DNA of 64,000 bases from Acetobacter conturbans (GTDB taxonomy: Bacteria; Pseudomonadota; Alphaproteobacteria; Acetobacterales; Acetobacteraceae). The stretch is from positions 1 to 64,000 of the forward strand of contig NZ_WOSY01000003.1 in assembly GCF_011516755.1 (NCBI RefSeq), in the 5' to 3' direction. This document shows, in pieces, positions 1 through 7,711 of this stretch. The stretch's first letter is position 1. Each line of letters begins with the position of its first letter. The notes beneath the pieces are model-generated. The model was not told where the DNA came from and did no database searches. It was given only the letters and a program-made list of their open reading frames with translations. Made by a program: the position numbers and the translations under genes.

Positions 1-1
1 C

Positions 2-97
2 ACACAGATTGCAGATTTGTTGCAGCCCCGGAAATCCGCCACTTCCACACCAAATTCAAACACCAGCAACACAACGCCCACTAACCCATGTGGCTAA
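2..97 (+). CDS. Possible 3' end of a gene cut by the window start
   Basis: One plus-strand frame is open from the window edge to TAA at 95-97. It encodes about 31 residues, beginning with a leucine-rich piece and ending in a Thr/Asn/Ser-rich tail. A short open frame at an edge is weak evidence, and another frame is also open for a similar length, so this may be chance. I see nothing else in 98-241 apart from the upstream region of the Rieske gene. Confidence 0.2.
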   Translation, partial: TQIADLLQPRKSATSTPNSNTSNTTPTNPCG

Positions 98-241
98 AAT
101 GCAACGGTTATTCGCATCGGACTGAAAGCGGAATGTGACAGGATCTTTAAAAAGCATCTTTGCGTCAGCGTTTCCTTTGACCGTGGAATCTGCTGTGCCA
201 TGACAGAACAGCTTTTTCACATCGCTTGAAATGTCTGATTC

Positions 242-781
242 ATGACTGCCAATGCCCTCCCGGCGCTCTCACGGCGCCAGCTTTCCGTTCTTTTGGGAAC
301 ATCCCTCTGTTGCGGCACGCAAGCCCGTGCGAACCCGCTGCCAAGCAATGTCACGATTTCAACAGGGGATTTCCTGACGGAAGTCGAGGGGGACAACCAC
401 ACCCTCATGACGACAAGCCGCTTTCGGGCCAGCCCTAACGTTCCCATCATGTGCTGGCCTGTCGCACCCGATACGAGAAAGCCACGCAAGGACACAGTGT
501 TCAATCGGATCTGGCTGCTGCAAACATCTCTCGGATTGCGCGGATATTCCGTCATCTGCCAGCACGCAGGCTGCCTTGTCTCGGATTGGAATGCTCAACG
601 ACATCTGCTGGTCTGCCCCTGTCATGGGTCGGCCTACGATGTCGATCAGGGAGGACGTGTCGTGGAAGGGCCCGCACCCCTTCCCCTCCCCTTCGTTCCC
701 GTCAGTTCGGAAAACGGATATCTGCGCGTCGCAGGAGTATTTTCCGGGCATATCGGCTCTCATGCCACACGAGCCGACTGA
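242..781 (+). CDS. Rieske [2Fe-2S] protein, Tat-type signal
   Basis: This 179-residue protein carries both halves of a Rieske cluster site: C106-x-H108-x-G-C111 and C125-x-C127-H128-G-S. C106, H108, C125 and H128 are the expected iron ligands, and C111/C127 the expected disulfide pair. The N-terminus (SRRQLSVLLG, about residues 10-19, then an Ala-rich end near residue 30) resembles a twin-arginine signal, which suits export with a folded cluster. No cytochrome b, cytochrome c1 or oxygenase subunit lies beside it, so it is not an obvious bc1 or ring-hydroxylating component here. The ATG at 242 has no clear Shine-Dalgarno. The family call is firm; the partner and role are unknown. Confidence 0.82.
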   Translation: MTANALPALSRRQLSVLLGTSLCCGTQARANPLPSNVTISTGDFLTEVEGDNHTLMTTSRFRASPNVPIMCWPVAPDTRKPRKDTVFNRIWLLQTSLGLRGYSVICQHAGCLVSDWNAQRHLLVCPCHGSAYDVDQGGRVVEGPAPLPLPFVPVSSENGYLRVAGVFSGHIGSHATRAD

Positions 782-792
782 CCACGCTGCGA

Positions 793-1206
793 TCAGGGTT
801 CCGGCGCTGCCGGAAAGAGACGCAGCGCCTGCGTCATGACTTTCTTTTGATAGGCCGAATTCAGTGCGGGCGTATGGGAATGATAATCCCCGATGGCCTT
901 CATGAGATCGCCATGCGACTCGTTCAGATAAGTACGCAGCACCACAGCCGATGCCGCAACATTGAAACAACCGTCCGACACAAGGCGCGCCGCCGTCTGC
1001 ACCTCGGGAAGTCTGGAAAGCTGGGCAATCGGCTGAATCCAGCGCGTGTTGATCTGCATCAGCCCGAGATCTGACGATCCGTCCTTGTTACGCCGGATCA
1101 TACCAATCGCTCCGCGTTCCACCTCCCATATGGTCGGCAGGACGCGGGGCGGGATATCGTAACGGATCGCGGCGGCAAGCATACAGGCAAGCAAGGGAGC
1201 CGGCAT
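793..1206 (-). CDS. Small lytic transglycosylase (SLT domain, VirB1/IagB-like)
   Basis: The 137-residue protein has the hallmarks of a soluble lytic transglycosylase. A glutamate in IWEVERG (E30, the probable catalytic acid) is followed by the DLGLMQINTRW motif near residues 45-55. Such enzymes cut peptidoglycan to let envelope machines be assembled. The size and the IWEVE context fit VirB1/IagB-type specialised transglycosylases. A GGAG five bases before the ATG at 1206 supports the start. There is no clear cleaved signal peptide, although the N-terminus is hydrophobic. The gene lies divergent to gspG, so it may help T2SS assembly; that link is inferred from position only. Confidence 0.75.
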   Translation of the reverse strand: MPAPLLACMLAAAIRYDIPPRVLPTIWEVERGAIGMIRRNKDGSSDLGLMQINTRWIQPIAQLSRLPEVQTAARLVSDGCFNVAASAVVLRTYLNESHGDLMKAIGDYHSHTPALNSAYQKKVMTQALRLFPAAPEP

Positions 1207-1349
1207 CAGAACTCCATGTTCTCAAAAAACCAGATTTTGACCGTCTGGACCGAAATGTCATGGTTCTTTAATACTTCAGACCTGTTCCAGAGCCACGGCA
1301 GGCGTCTAGTAACGCACTGCCTTCAAACAGTGAAAGCGTCATCATAAAA

Positions 1350-1778
1350 ATGTCACAACCTGACCACCCTTCAGAGCAGGACGATGCTGGCTTCACACTT
1401 CTGGAAATTCTGGTCGTGCTGGCTATCCTGGGCCTTCTGGTAGGGCTTGTTGCACCGGCCGCCCTGCGTCAGCTCGGAGGCGCCCGTGTCTCCGTCGCCC
1501 AGCAATCCATAGCGAGAATCGGGACTGTTCTCGACATGTACAAGCTGGATGCAGGCACGTATCCCAGCACGGAAGACGGCCTGGACGCCCTTGTCCACCG
1601 CCCGTCCGGTGCGGAAAACTGGAATGGCCCCTATCTGAAAGGCTCGGGCGCTCCGGTAGATCCCTGGAAACATCCTTACATCTATCGCTTCCCTTCCGAC
1701 CGTGACGGCAAGGATTACGATCTTTGCTCCCAGGGCCCGAAAGAAGGCGACCACAGCGAAGAAATCTGCAATCCGTAA
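1350..1778 (+). CDS. gspG: T2SS major pseudopilin GspG
   Basis: This is the major pseudopilin of the type II secretion system. After a short charged leader, the prepilin peptidase site is G14-F15 with E19 (the E+5 residue), then a long hydrophobic helix (LVVLAILGLLVGLVAPAA). The C-terminal half has the conserved GspG pattern: Y-x2-D-x-G-x-YP-x-T-E-D-G near residues 63-78, and a calcium-site region with DPW and YDLCSQGPKE. At 142 residues it is a normal GspG. It stands apart from the other pseudopilin genes, convergent with gspK, with a hairpin terminator between them. Confidence 0.93.
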   Translation: MSQPDHPSEQDDAGFTLLEILVVLAILGLLVGLVAPAALRQLGGARVSVAQQSIARIGTVLDMYKLDAGTYPSTEDGLDALVHRPSGAENWNGPYLKGSGAPVDPWKHPYIYRFPSDRDGKDYDLCSQGPKEGDHSEEICNP

Positions 1779-1804
1779 GAAATCGTCTGTTTTATGAAAA
1801 GACG

Positions 1805-1846
1805 AGGGCGGGAATGAAAGACTCATTCCCGTCCTGGTCCTTTTAA
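1805..1846. terminator. Bidirectional terminator between gspG and gspK
   Basis: A near-perfect 12-13 bp stem (GGGCGGGAATGA / TCATTCCCGTCC, one G-U pair) with a 5-base loop is followed by CTGGTCCTTTT on the plus strand. It lies exactly between the convergent stop codons. Confidence 0.8.
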
Positions 1847-1854
1847 CAGACTCC

Positions 1855-2676
1855 TCAGAACGGCAGCGCCCCCGTCTCCCACCGCATGACCTTCCAAGGC
1901 ACGGGGCGGGCATCCGGCAGCAGAATAACCTCCACATGACGAACGATCGCGCCGCCCCGTAACTCGACCCGCGCATCCACCGTGATCAGTGTGTCCTCGT
2001 CGCTGACTTCGTCCACAACATTTCCCGCAATGCCGGTTTGGCGCAGCGCAGCACGCACCACCTTGTCCTCCGTCGCCGCAGACGGCTGCTGCAACTCTGA
2101 AAAAGAGAGGTGTGGCGAGACAATTTTCAGGACTAAACTCGTCATGCCGGGCACGGCGAGAAGATCATCGGACGTGCGAAACGGTGCACCCGTCGTCGTG
2201 CACACCGCTTTGCCAGCGATCGACAGAGAGCCTGCCTGATTATCGGAATCCGGGTTGCGCCATGAGAAAATCTGTTCCGCCAGCATGCTGGACTGTTCGG
2301 ATGACAGACCGCTGGCGGTAAAGAACGCCTGCAACAGGGCGCGACTTGCCGTATTCGGATTGAGCTTTCCCCGCTCCATCACGCTGCGAACCGTGGCGCC
2401 ACCGTCATCGCCTTCGAGCGGATGCCACATGCCGTTGACGGCGGATGCAGCATGTCCGGACGTGGCAATGGTGAACAGTTCCGTCGTAATGGCCGCGTCT
2501 GCCGTGGTTTCCAGTCTCGCCTGAAGAGAAACGCGCTCCCCCAGTTGCATGGCAGACCGCCCGGTGGACAGCACCTGACTGACCAGCAGGGCCAGGAAGC
2601 CCATTGTCCACAGAACAAGGAGGAGTGCGAACCCCTCCTCGCCGCGTCTCGTCCCCGATGATCGCCGTTTAGTCAT
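1855..2676 (-). CDS. gspK: T2SS minor pseudopilin GspK
   Basis: GspK caps the pseudopilus tip. The N-terminus has a basic leader and the peptidase site G15-F16, followed by ALLLVLWTMGFLALLVSQV. As is usual for GspK, residue +5 is not glutamate. At 273 residues it has the expected large periplasmic domain, including a helix-hairpin-helix-like segment with LNPNTAS near residue 110 and the DDLLAVPGM motif typical of the family. The ATG overlaps the end of gspD by 8 bp, so the two are translationally coupled. It is the last gene of the minus-strand gspL-M-D-K operon. Confidence 0.88.
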   Translation of the reverse strand: MTKRRSSGTRRGEEGFALLLVLWTMGFLALLVSQVLSTGRSAMQLGERVSLQARLETTADAAITTELFTIATSGHAASAVNGMWHPLEGDDGGATVRSVMERGKLNPNTASRALLQAFFTASGLSSEQSSMLAEQIFSWRNPDSDNQAGSLSIAGKAVCTTTGAPFRTSDDLLAVPGMTSLVLKIVSPHLSFSELQQPSAATEDKVVRAALRQTGIAGNVVDEVSDEDTLITVDARVELRGGAIVRHVEVILLPDARPVPWKVMRWETGALPF

Positions 2677-4969
2677 TCAATCCCAAGGAACGCAGTATCC
2701 TGTGCTGCGGATCAGGCGAGCCCGTCATGGGCAGCGTGTTCAGCTCGTGCGGAAGGATAGCCGCATGCGGTAGTTGTTCACGCAGATCCGCCGTGAAAGC
2801 ATAGGCATCAGTCTGATTGTGGATGACATGAGGCGTGATGAGCACCAGCAGTTCCGTGCGCGCGCGCGTGTTGCTCTGACTGCCTCCCAGCAAACCGAGG
2901 ATAGGGACATCCTTCAACCAGGGAATACCCTGATTGCCTCGACTGGACTTATCGGAGATCAATCCGGCCAGCCCGACGGTCTGGCCGTCGGAAATCACCA
3001 CACGCGAACTCACCTGACGCTGCGAGAAGGTCGGGCTGTCGATCGTGCCGCTGCCCGTCGAGGTGGTTGAGGACGCCACCGAACTGACCTGCTGAGAAAC
3101 ATCCAGCGTGACGACCCCGCCATTACTGACATGCGGCGTAACCTGAAGGATAACGCCGGTCGGCTGATAGTTGATGGAGTTGGTGATGGTGGAGTTGGAT
3201 GTCAGCACACCCGTAGTGCTGCCTGTCAGATAGGGGACCATGTCGCCCACCATCAGCGAGGCCGGCTGGTTATCCACCACCATGATTTCCGGCGATGACA
3301 GCACCTGCACGGAGGTGACGGCCTGCAGCGCGTTGATGACGAAAGGCGCGCCCCCCTGACCGTGCCCACCGATTACGAAGCCGGGGAAACTGCTGGACAG
3401 TTCCGAAGCCGAAAGATTGGCCGTACCCAGTGACTGCGTGGCGCTGCTGAGAACGCCGTTGATGCCACCGGATTTGAAGAAAAACTGTGTGCCATACGCC
3501 AGAGAATCGTTCAGCGTCACTTCGGCGACCGTGGCGTCGACCCGCACCTGAAGCGGCATGATGTCGATCTTTCGCAGCATGGCTGAAACCGTTTCCGATT
3601 CTGCAGCGGTCCCATAAACCAGAACGGCATTGTTCTGGTTATCCGGAATGATGCGAATTTCCGCTGCCTTGCTGCTGTCCGAAGAACTGTTGCCCAGACC
3701 ACCAAGGAGCGGATTGGACGCGATGCCATCGTCACCCTGCCCGCCGCTCTGGGAACTTCCCTGCGTCGTGCTGCCGGAACCCGAACTCTGCGTACCGGAC
3801 GAGGAAGAGCCCAGACTGGAGCCAAGAGAACTGCTGCCCGAAGAACCTGAACCCAGGCTCGATCCCATGCTGCTGCCAAGGCCGGAACTTTGCGACTGAC
3901 CGTTCTGGGACTGGCTTGACATCTTCGACGACGGAACAGCCGTCACATGGTTGGGTGTGAAAGCCTGCTGCAGGATATAGGCAATATCGTTGGAGCGCCC
4001 GTTCTGAAGATAATAGACGTTCCAATGGCGCACCGTCCGCCGCCGTTCGGTTTCCACAACATCGAAGACCCGACGGGCATTGTCCACCAGATAGGGCTGG
4101 GCCGCGATCACCATGACAGATTCGATGCGCGGCATCGGAACGACCTGAACGCGCTCCGCCATCGACTGGCCTTTCTTGCTGGCCATCGCGGTTTCCAGAG
4201 CGGTCGCCAGTTCCTGTGCATCACCGCTCGTCACCGGAAACAGCGCATAGGACCTGCCCGCCAGCACATCCGTGTCGAATGCCCGCACCAGTTCGACGAG
4301 AGAGGCGCGGGTCACCGGATCGCCCGTCACCACGACCGCATTGCCGGACGGCGCGGCAACGATATGCCCCCCTGACCGGATAACCGGCTGGACCGCTTTC
4401 GCCAGACTCTCGGCGGACGTGTAATGCAGGGGAATAACGGTCTCGCCTTCGATGTCCCCGCCACCGGGACCGGATGTTCTGGTCGTGACCCGATAAATGC
4501 CATTTTCCACGACGAGCGCTGCACCCGCGCCCGCCAGCGCGGTGCGGAAAACCGGCACCAGTTGCGCATGGGTCAGCGGCATCGTCGTCTTGAGGGTTAT
4601 GGTGCCGTGAACGGCGGAATCGACCACGTAATTGACGTGCAGGAGTTGTCCGAGGACCTGATCGGCCACTGCACGGATATCGGTATCCGCGAAATTAAGC
4701 GTGATATCGCCACCGCCCGACAACGTGCCGTCAGCGCCACCTGCCCCGCCGCTCCGGCCCCTGCTGACAGTGCCCGCCTGTCTCTGCGCGGTCGCCCCGA
4801 TCGCACCGTCCACCCGTGGCGTCGCGTTGGTACCGCCCATATCACCGCTAAAGGGCAATGGCTCCGGATGCGGCGTCTGATCCGCGCATGACGCAAGCAG
4901 AGGCAATGCGGACACCAGCCAGCGCCATGAGGAACGGTAGATGACGTGCCCACGGCGTTTGCTGTGCAT
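2669..4969 (-). CDS. gspD: T2SS outer-membrane secretin GspD
   Basis: GspD forms the outer-membrane channel. From the chosen ATG (4969) the 766-residue protein starts with a lipoprotein-type signal (SALPLLASC), so it may be a self-piloting lipidated secretin. An N0 domain (DTDIRAVADQVLGQ) and repeated N-domains follow. A long Ser/Gly/Gln-rich insert comes at roughly residues 350-430. The C-terminal secretin core has the signature VPWLKD-like segment (GIPWLKDVPILGLLGG) and ELLVLITPHV. A TTG nine codons upstream (4996) is an alternative start. gspM lies just upstream and gspK overlaps downstream. Confidence 0.93.
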   Translation of the reverse strand: MHSKRRGHVIYRSSWRWLVSALPLLASCADQTPHPEPLPFSGDMGGTNATPRVDGAIGATAQRQAGTVSRGRSGGAGGADGTLSGGGDITLNFADTDIRAVADQVLGQLLHVNYVVDSAVHGTITLKTTMPLTHAQLVPVFRTALAGAGAALVVENGIYRVTTRTSGPGGGDIEGETVIPLHYTSAESLAKAVQPVIRSGGHIVAAPSGNAVVVTGDPVTRASLVELVRAFDTDVLAGRSYALFPVTSGDAQELATALETAMASKKGQSMAERVQVVPMPRIESVMVIAAQPYLVDNARRVFDVVETERRRTVRHWNVYYLQNGRSNDIAYILQQAFTPNHVTAVPSSKMSSQSQNGQSQSSGLGSSMGSSLGSGSSGSSSLGSSLGSSSSGTQSSGSGSTTQGSSQSGGQGDDGIASNPLLGGLGNSSSDSSKAAEIRIIPDNQNNAVLVYGTAAESETVSAMLRKIDIMPLQVRVDATVAEVTLNDSLAYGTQFFFKSGGINGVLSSATQSLGTANLSASELSSSFPGFVIGGHGQGGAPFVINALQAVTSVQVLSSPEIMVVDNQPASLMVGDMVPYLTGSTTGVLTSNSTITNSINYQPTGVILQVTPHVSNGGVVTLDVSQQVSSVASSTTSTGSGTIDSPTFSQRQVSSRVVISDGQTVGLAGLISDKSSRGNQGIPWLKDVPILGLLGGSQSNTRARTELLVLITPHVIHNQTDAYAFTADLREQLPHAAILPHELNTLPMTGSPDPQHRILRSLGLND

Positions 4970-5021
4970 GCGAGGGGCAATATCCGGATAATTCAAGCGA
5001 GTTCACCAGAAGCGTTGGAGG

Positions 5022-5669
5022 TCATGGCTGGAGCGGCTGACGGGAGGACGGCAGGGCGGCGTTCCGCAGAGCGACGATTGTGAGCGACACATCCACCAGC
5101 CGCCCCTTGCTGGCTTCGTCCACGAGCCGCGTGCTGCCGGCGGACTGGATCTGCAGATCGTCGATCAGCAGGCGGGGAGACGCATTCTCGCTGACACCGT
5201 TGAGGAATTTCACGAACAGCGGCCAGGAAGACGTAAACGACACACGCAGCGCAAGCCTCTGGAAAGCCCCGTGACGCACCAGTGGCAGCGGTTCCTGACT
5301 GCTGAGTTCGACCTCCGCGGCTTGCCCCACGCCCTGCACGATTTCCTGTAGTCTGGCCTGCGCGGTGGCATCGGAATCTTCTTCGATCAGCACGCTGTTT
5401 CCGTCCGCATTGCGCGCGGCTTCTTCGGCGCGCTCCTGCAGACGGGGAATCGACGCCACGAGGGATTCCGTGCGTGCGAGGAGAATCTTTTTGTCCTCCA
5501 CACTGCTTTTGAGATCGGACAGAAATCCGATCAGGGTGGAAAGCAGCAGCCAGCACAGAACCAGCCCCAGAAAAGCTACCCCCAGCGCGCAAAGCTTTCC
5601 TGAGCGCCCTTCAGGCAGTTTTCCCGTTCCGAATGCGGAAGACGTCACACCTGAGGCCATCCCGTTCAT
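5022..5669 (-). CDS. gspM: T2SS inner-membrane protein GspM-like
   Basis: A 215-residue bitopic protein with a short cytoplasmic N-terminus, one membrane segment at about residues 26-48 (LCALGVAFLGLVLCWLLLST) and a predicted coiled coil at about 50-85. A small periplasmic ferredoxin-like domain follows (conserved feel around LRVSFTSSWPLFVKFLNGV). This matches the GspM layout. GspM proteins diverge strongly, so the call rests on architecture and on position between the GspL-like gene (ATGA-type overlap, 4 bp) and gspD. Confidence 0.75.
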   Translation of the reverse strand: MNGMASGVTSSAFGTGKLPEGRSGKLCALGVAFLGLVLCWLLLSTLIGFLSDLKSSVEDKKILLARTESLVASIPRLQERAEEAARNADGNSVLIEEDSDATAQARLQEIVQGVGQAAEVELSSQEPLPLVRHGAFQRLALRVSFTSSWPLFVKFLNGVSENASPRLLIDDLQIQSAGSTRLVDEASKGRLVDVSLTIVALRNAALPSSRQPLQP

Positions 5670-6658
5670 TCCGGCGCTGTCGCGTTGATCGTGAACGCTT
5701 CCATGTGCGTATCGCCCGAGTGCGTTACGGGACCGGAGAACGCCGCGCCGGAAAAACCCGCCTTGTGCTCAAGGAGGCCAATGAGACGGGCGGATTCCAG
5801 TGTCTGCCCTTCCAGCGTGACATGATGCTCGTGAACATGCAGTGCCGTCAGGAACGTGTCGTCAGGAAGTGCCGTCGTGAGGGCCTTCATCGTTTCCGAA
5901 ACCGCCCCCACTGTCTTCGCCTCCCGCTCCACGGCCGCCGGGCTTGCGGTATAGCTGCTGATTCGATTGCGCAAGTCTTCCGCCTGTGCGCGACCGCTGG
6001 CCAGAGCGCCGATGGCGTGATTCAGGCGGATCAGATGAACCTCCTGCACTCCGAACGGCACCAGACCGAGAAACAGGACCGCGACCAGCACAAATTTCCA
6101 CCATGCCCGGTCGCTTTTTTTCCGGTTCAGGAAAGGAATTTCCAGAGACGGCGCATCATGGCCGTCAACCGTCATGATGGATGAGGCGGTGAGACCATGC
6201 CGTCTCAGTTGCTCAAGCGCATTTTCAAACAGGAAGCGCGGCGAAAACAGCAGTTCAACCGGCACGGACACACCCTGTCCGGCTGCCGGAAGTCGGCGCG
6301 CCGTCCAGACGACTTCATCAATGCGAAAGGGAGTCAGCCGGTCAAAATCATAGGCAATGACCTGCGCCATGTCTCCCGCGGCGGCGGCAGGGAGGGATAC
6401 GGTCCTGAGCAAAATCCCGCCTTCCGGCAGAACAAGCGAAATGGCGGAAGGATGCTTTTCGCTCACCTTGCCTTTTCTGTTCAGATAGTTTCCGAAATTC
6501 TCTTCAGCGACGCACCCGTTGCCGTCAACGACCATCCTGTGCAGCGGCGCACGCTTTCTCCGCCATGACGCAGGAACGCAATCCAGCATCTGACGCGCCC
6601 ACCACGTTCCGAACTCCTGTAGAACGCCGTTGCGGTGGTCTGTGGCGATGCTTGTCAT
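5666..6658 (-). CDS. gspL: T2SS GspL/PilN-like assembly protein
   Basis: The 330-residue product has a cytoplasmic actin-like half, including LRTVSLPAAAAGDMAQVIAY and DFDRLTPF, the pattern seen in GspL/PilM-type proteins that bind the GspE ATPase. A single membrane helix follows at roughly residues 195-215 (FVLVAVLFLGLVPFGVQEV), then a periplasmic coiled coil and a small PilN/GspL-like domain. ATG 6658 is preferred because AAAGG precedes it; a GTG at 6676 is the other option. First gene of the gspL-M-D-K operon. The GspL call is firm by context, while the sequence itself is divergent. Confidence 0.78.
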   Translation of the reverse strand: MTSIATDHRNGVLQEFGTWWARQMLDCVPASWRRKRAPLHRMVVDGNGCVAEENFGNYLNRKGKVSEKHPSAISLVLPEGGILLRTVSLPAAAAGDMAQVIAYDFDRLTPFRIDEVVWTARRLPAAGQGVSVPVELLFSPRFLFENALEQLRRHGLTASSIMTVDGHDAPSLEIPFLNRKKSDRAWWKFVLVAVLFLGLVPFGVQEVHLIRLNHAIGALASGRAQAEDLRNRISSYTASPAAVEREAKTVGAVSETMKALTTALPDDTFLTALHVHEHHVTLEGQTLESARLIGLLEHKAGFSGAAFSGPVTHSGDTHMEAFTINATAPE

Positions 6659-6864
6659 GGACGGACCGGTCGTCACCTTTCATGAGGCTGCTGGCTGCGG
6701 GAGCGGTGCAGGCCATGGAATTAAGACGGGTGGATAACATTGCACTCCGGACCGCAACAGCAACGATGTATGACATATTTATTACACGTTAATATTCGCT
6801 CTGGTCCGCCACACGGCGCTCTTTTACATGTGCATCGCCCAGTTAAGGCTTTGTGCGGCCGAAA

Positions 6865-7659
6865 TCACCCGGACTGGGAGATGATCCGGACAATCCATGT
6901 GGCGATCGCGAGCGGGGGACCGAACGGAATGGCCAGTGTCATGCTGAGACGACGCTGCCTGACAAGCATCGTCACCGCCTGCGCAATGCCAACGCACGAG
7001 GCCAGCACCAGAATGGTGGGAATGGCGGCAACTCCCGTCCATGCTCCTGCGGCCGCCAGAAGCTTGGCATCCCCGCCACCGATGCCAACACGGCCGCGCA
7101 GCCGCCGGTATGCCCATCCAACGAACGCCAGAAGCCCCCAGCCCGTGGCCGCGCCCAGCGCCCGATCATATCCCCCGTCCATGCCGCCTTCCCACAGCCC
7201 CTCGCACAATCCGATGAGCACAAGCGGCAATGTGAGAACATCGGGCAACCGGAAGCAGAGAATATCGATCCAGCACAACGCCAGAAATCCCCATCCCAGA
7301 ATGCAGTCGAACAGGAACGTCAGCGGTTCGGGCAAGCCGCTGAACGGAGGCAGGCCGTGAACGACACTGACCAGCGCATAGGCCAGCAGGGTTATGACCG
7401 GCACGGCGCATGCCGCCAGTTCGACCAGAACATGCTGGATGGCAATCGGCGCACGGCAATGCCGGCAGCGGCCCTTCAGCGCCAGCCACGACAGGACCGG
7501 CACCAGATCGGGGATTCCCAGCACGCTATGACAACTCTCGCAGCGGGAACGGCCACCCGCGAACGGCTCGCCCCGCGGAATACGCCGGATCAGCACGCCC
7601 AGAAAACTTCCCACAAACGGGGCGGCGAGAAACGGAATCAGAAAGCCTGTGTCAGTCAT
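6865..7659 (-). CDS. gspO: Prepilin leader peptidase / N-methyltransferase GspO (PilD type)
   Basis: The 264-residue polytopic membrane enzyme cleaves and methylates the pseudopilins encoded nearby. The cytosolic loop has the two zinc CxxC pairs (C40/C43, C65/C68) of the bifunctional form. The two aspartates of the aspartic peptidase are visible as D132 (CWIDILCFRLPD) and D197 (GIGGGDAKLL). About seven to eight hydrophobic segments fit the family. It is divergent from gspE, with only about 50 bp between the starts, and lies upstream of the minus-strand gspL operon. Confidence 0.93.
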   Translation of the reverse strand: MTDTGFLIPFLAAPFVGSFLGVLIRRIPRGEPFAGGRSRCESCHSVLGIPDLVPVLSWLALKGRCRHCRAPIAIQHVLVELAACAVPVITLLAYALVSVVHGLPPFSGLPEPLTFLFDCILGWGFLALCWIDILCFRLPDVLTLPLVLIGLCEGLWEGGMDGGYDRALGAATGWGLLAFVGWAYRRLRGRVGIGGGDAKLLAAAGAWTGVAAIPTILVLASCVGIAQAVTMLVRQRRLSMTLAIPFGPPLAIATWIVRIISQSG

Positions 7660-7711
7660 GATGCGGCGCAGGGTGGTTCATTCCGCATTGAGCGACAAGG
7701 GATGAACGCCG

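Noticed and set aside
4993-5592. 199-codon minus-strand frame overlapping the gspM gene
   Set aside because: Low-complexity Arg/Ala-rich translation in another frame; GspM has the membrane helix and layout expected.
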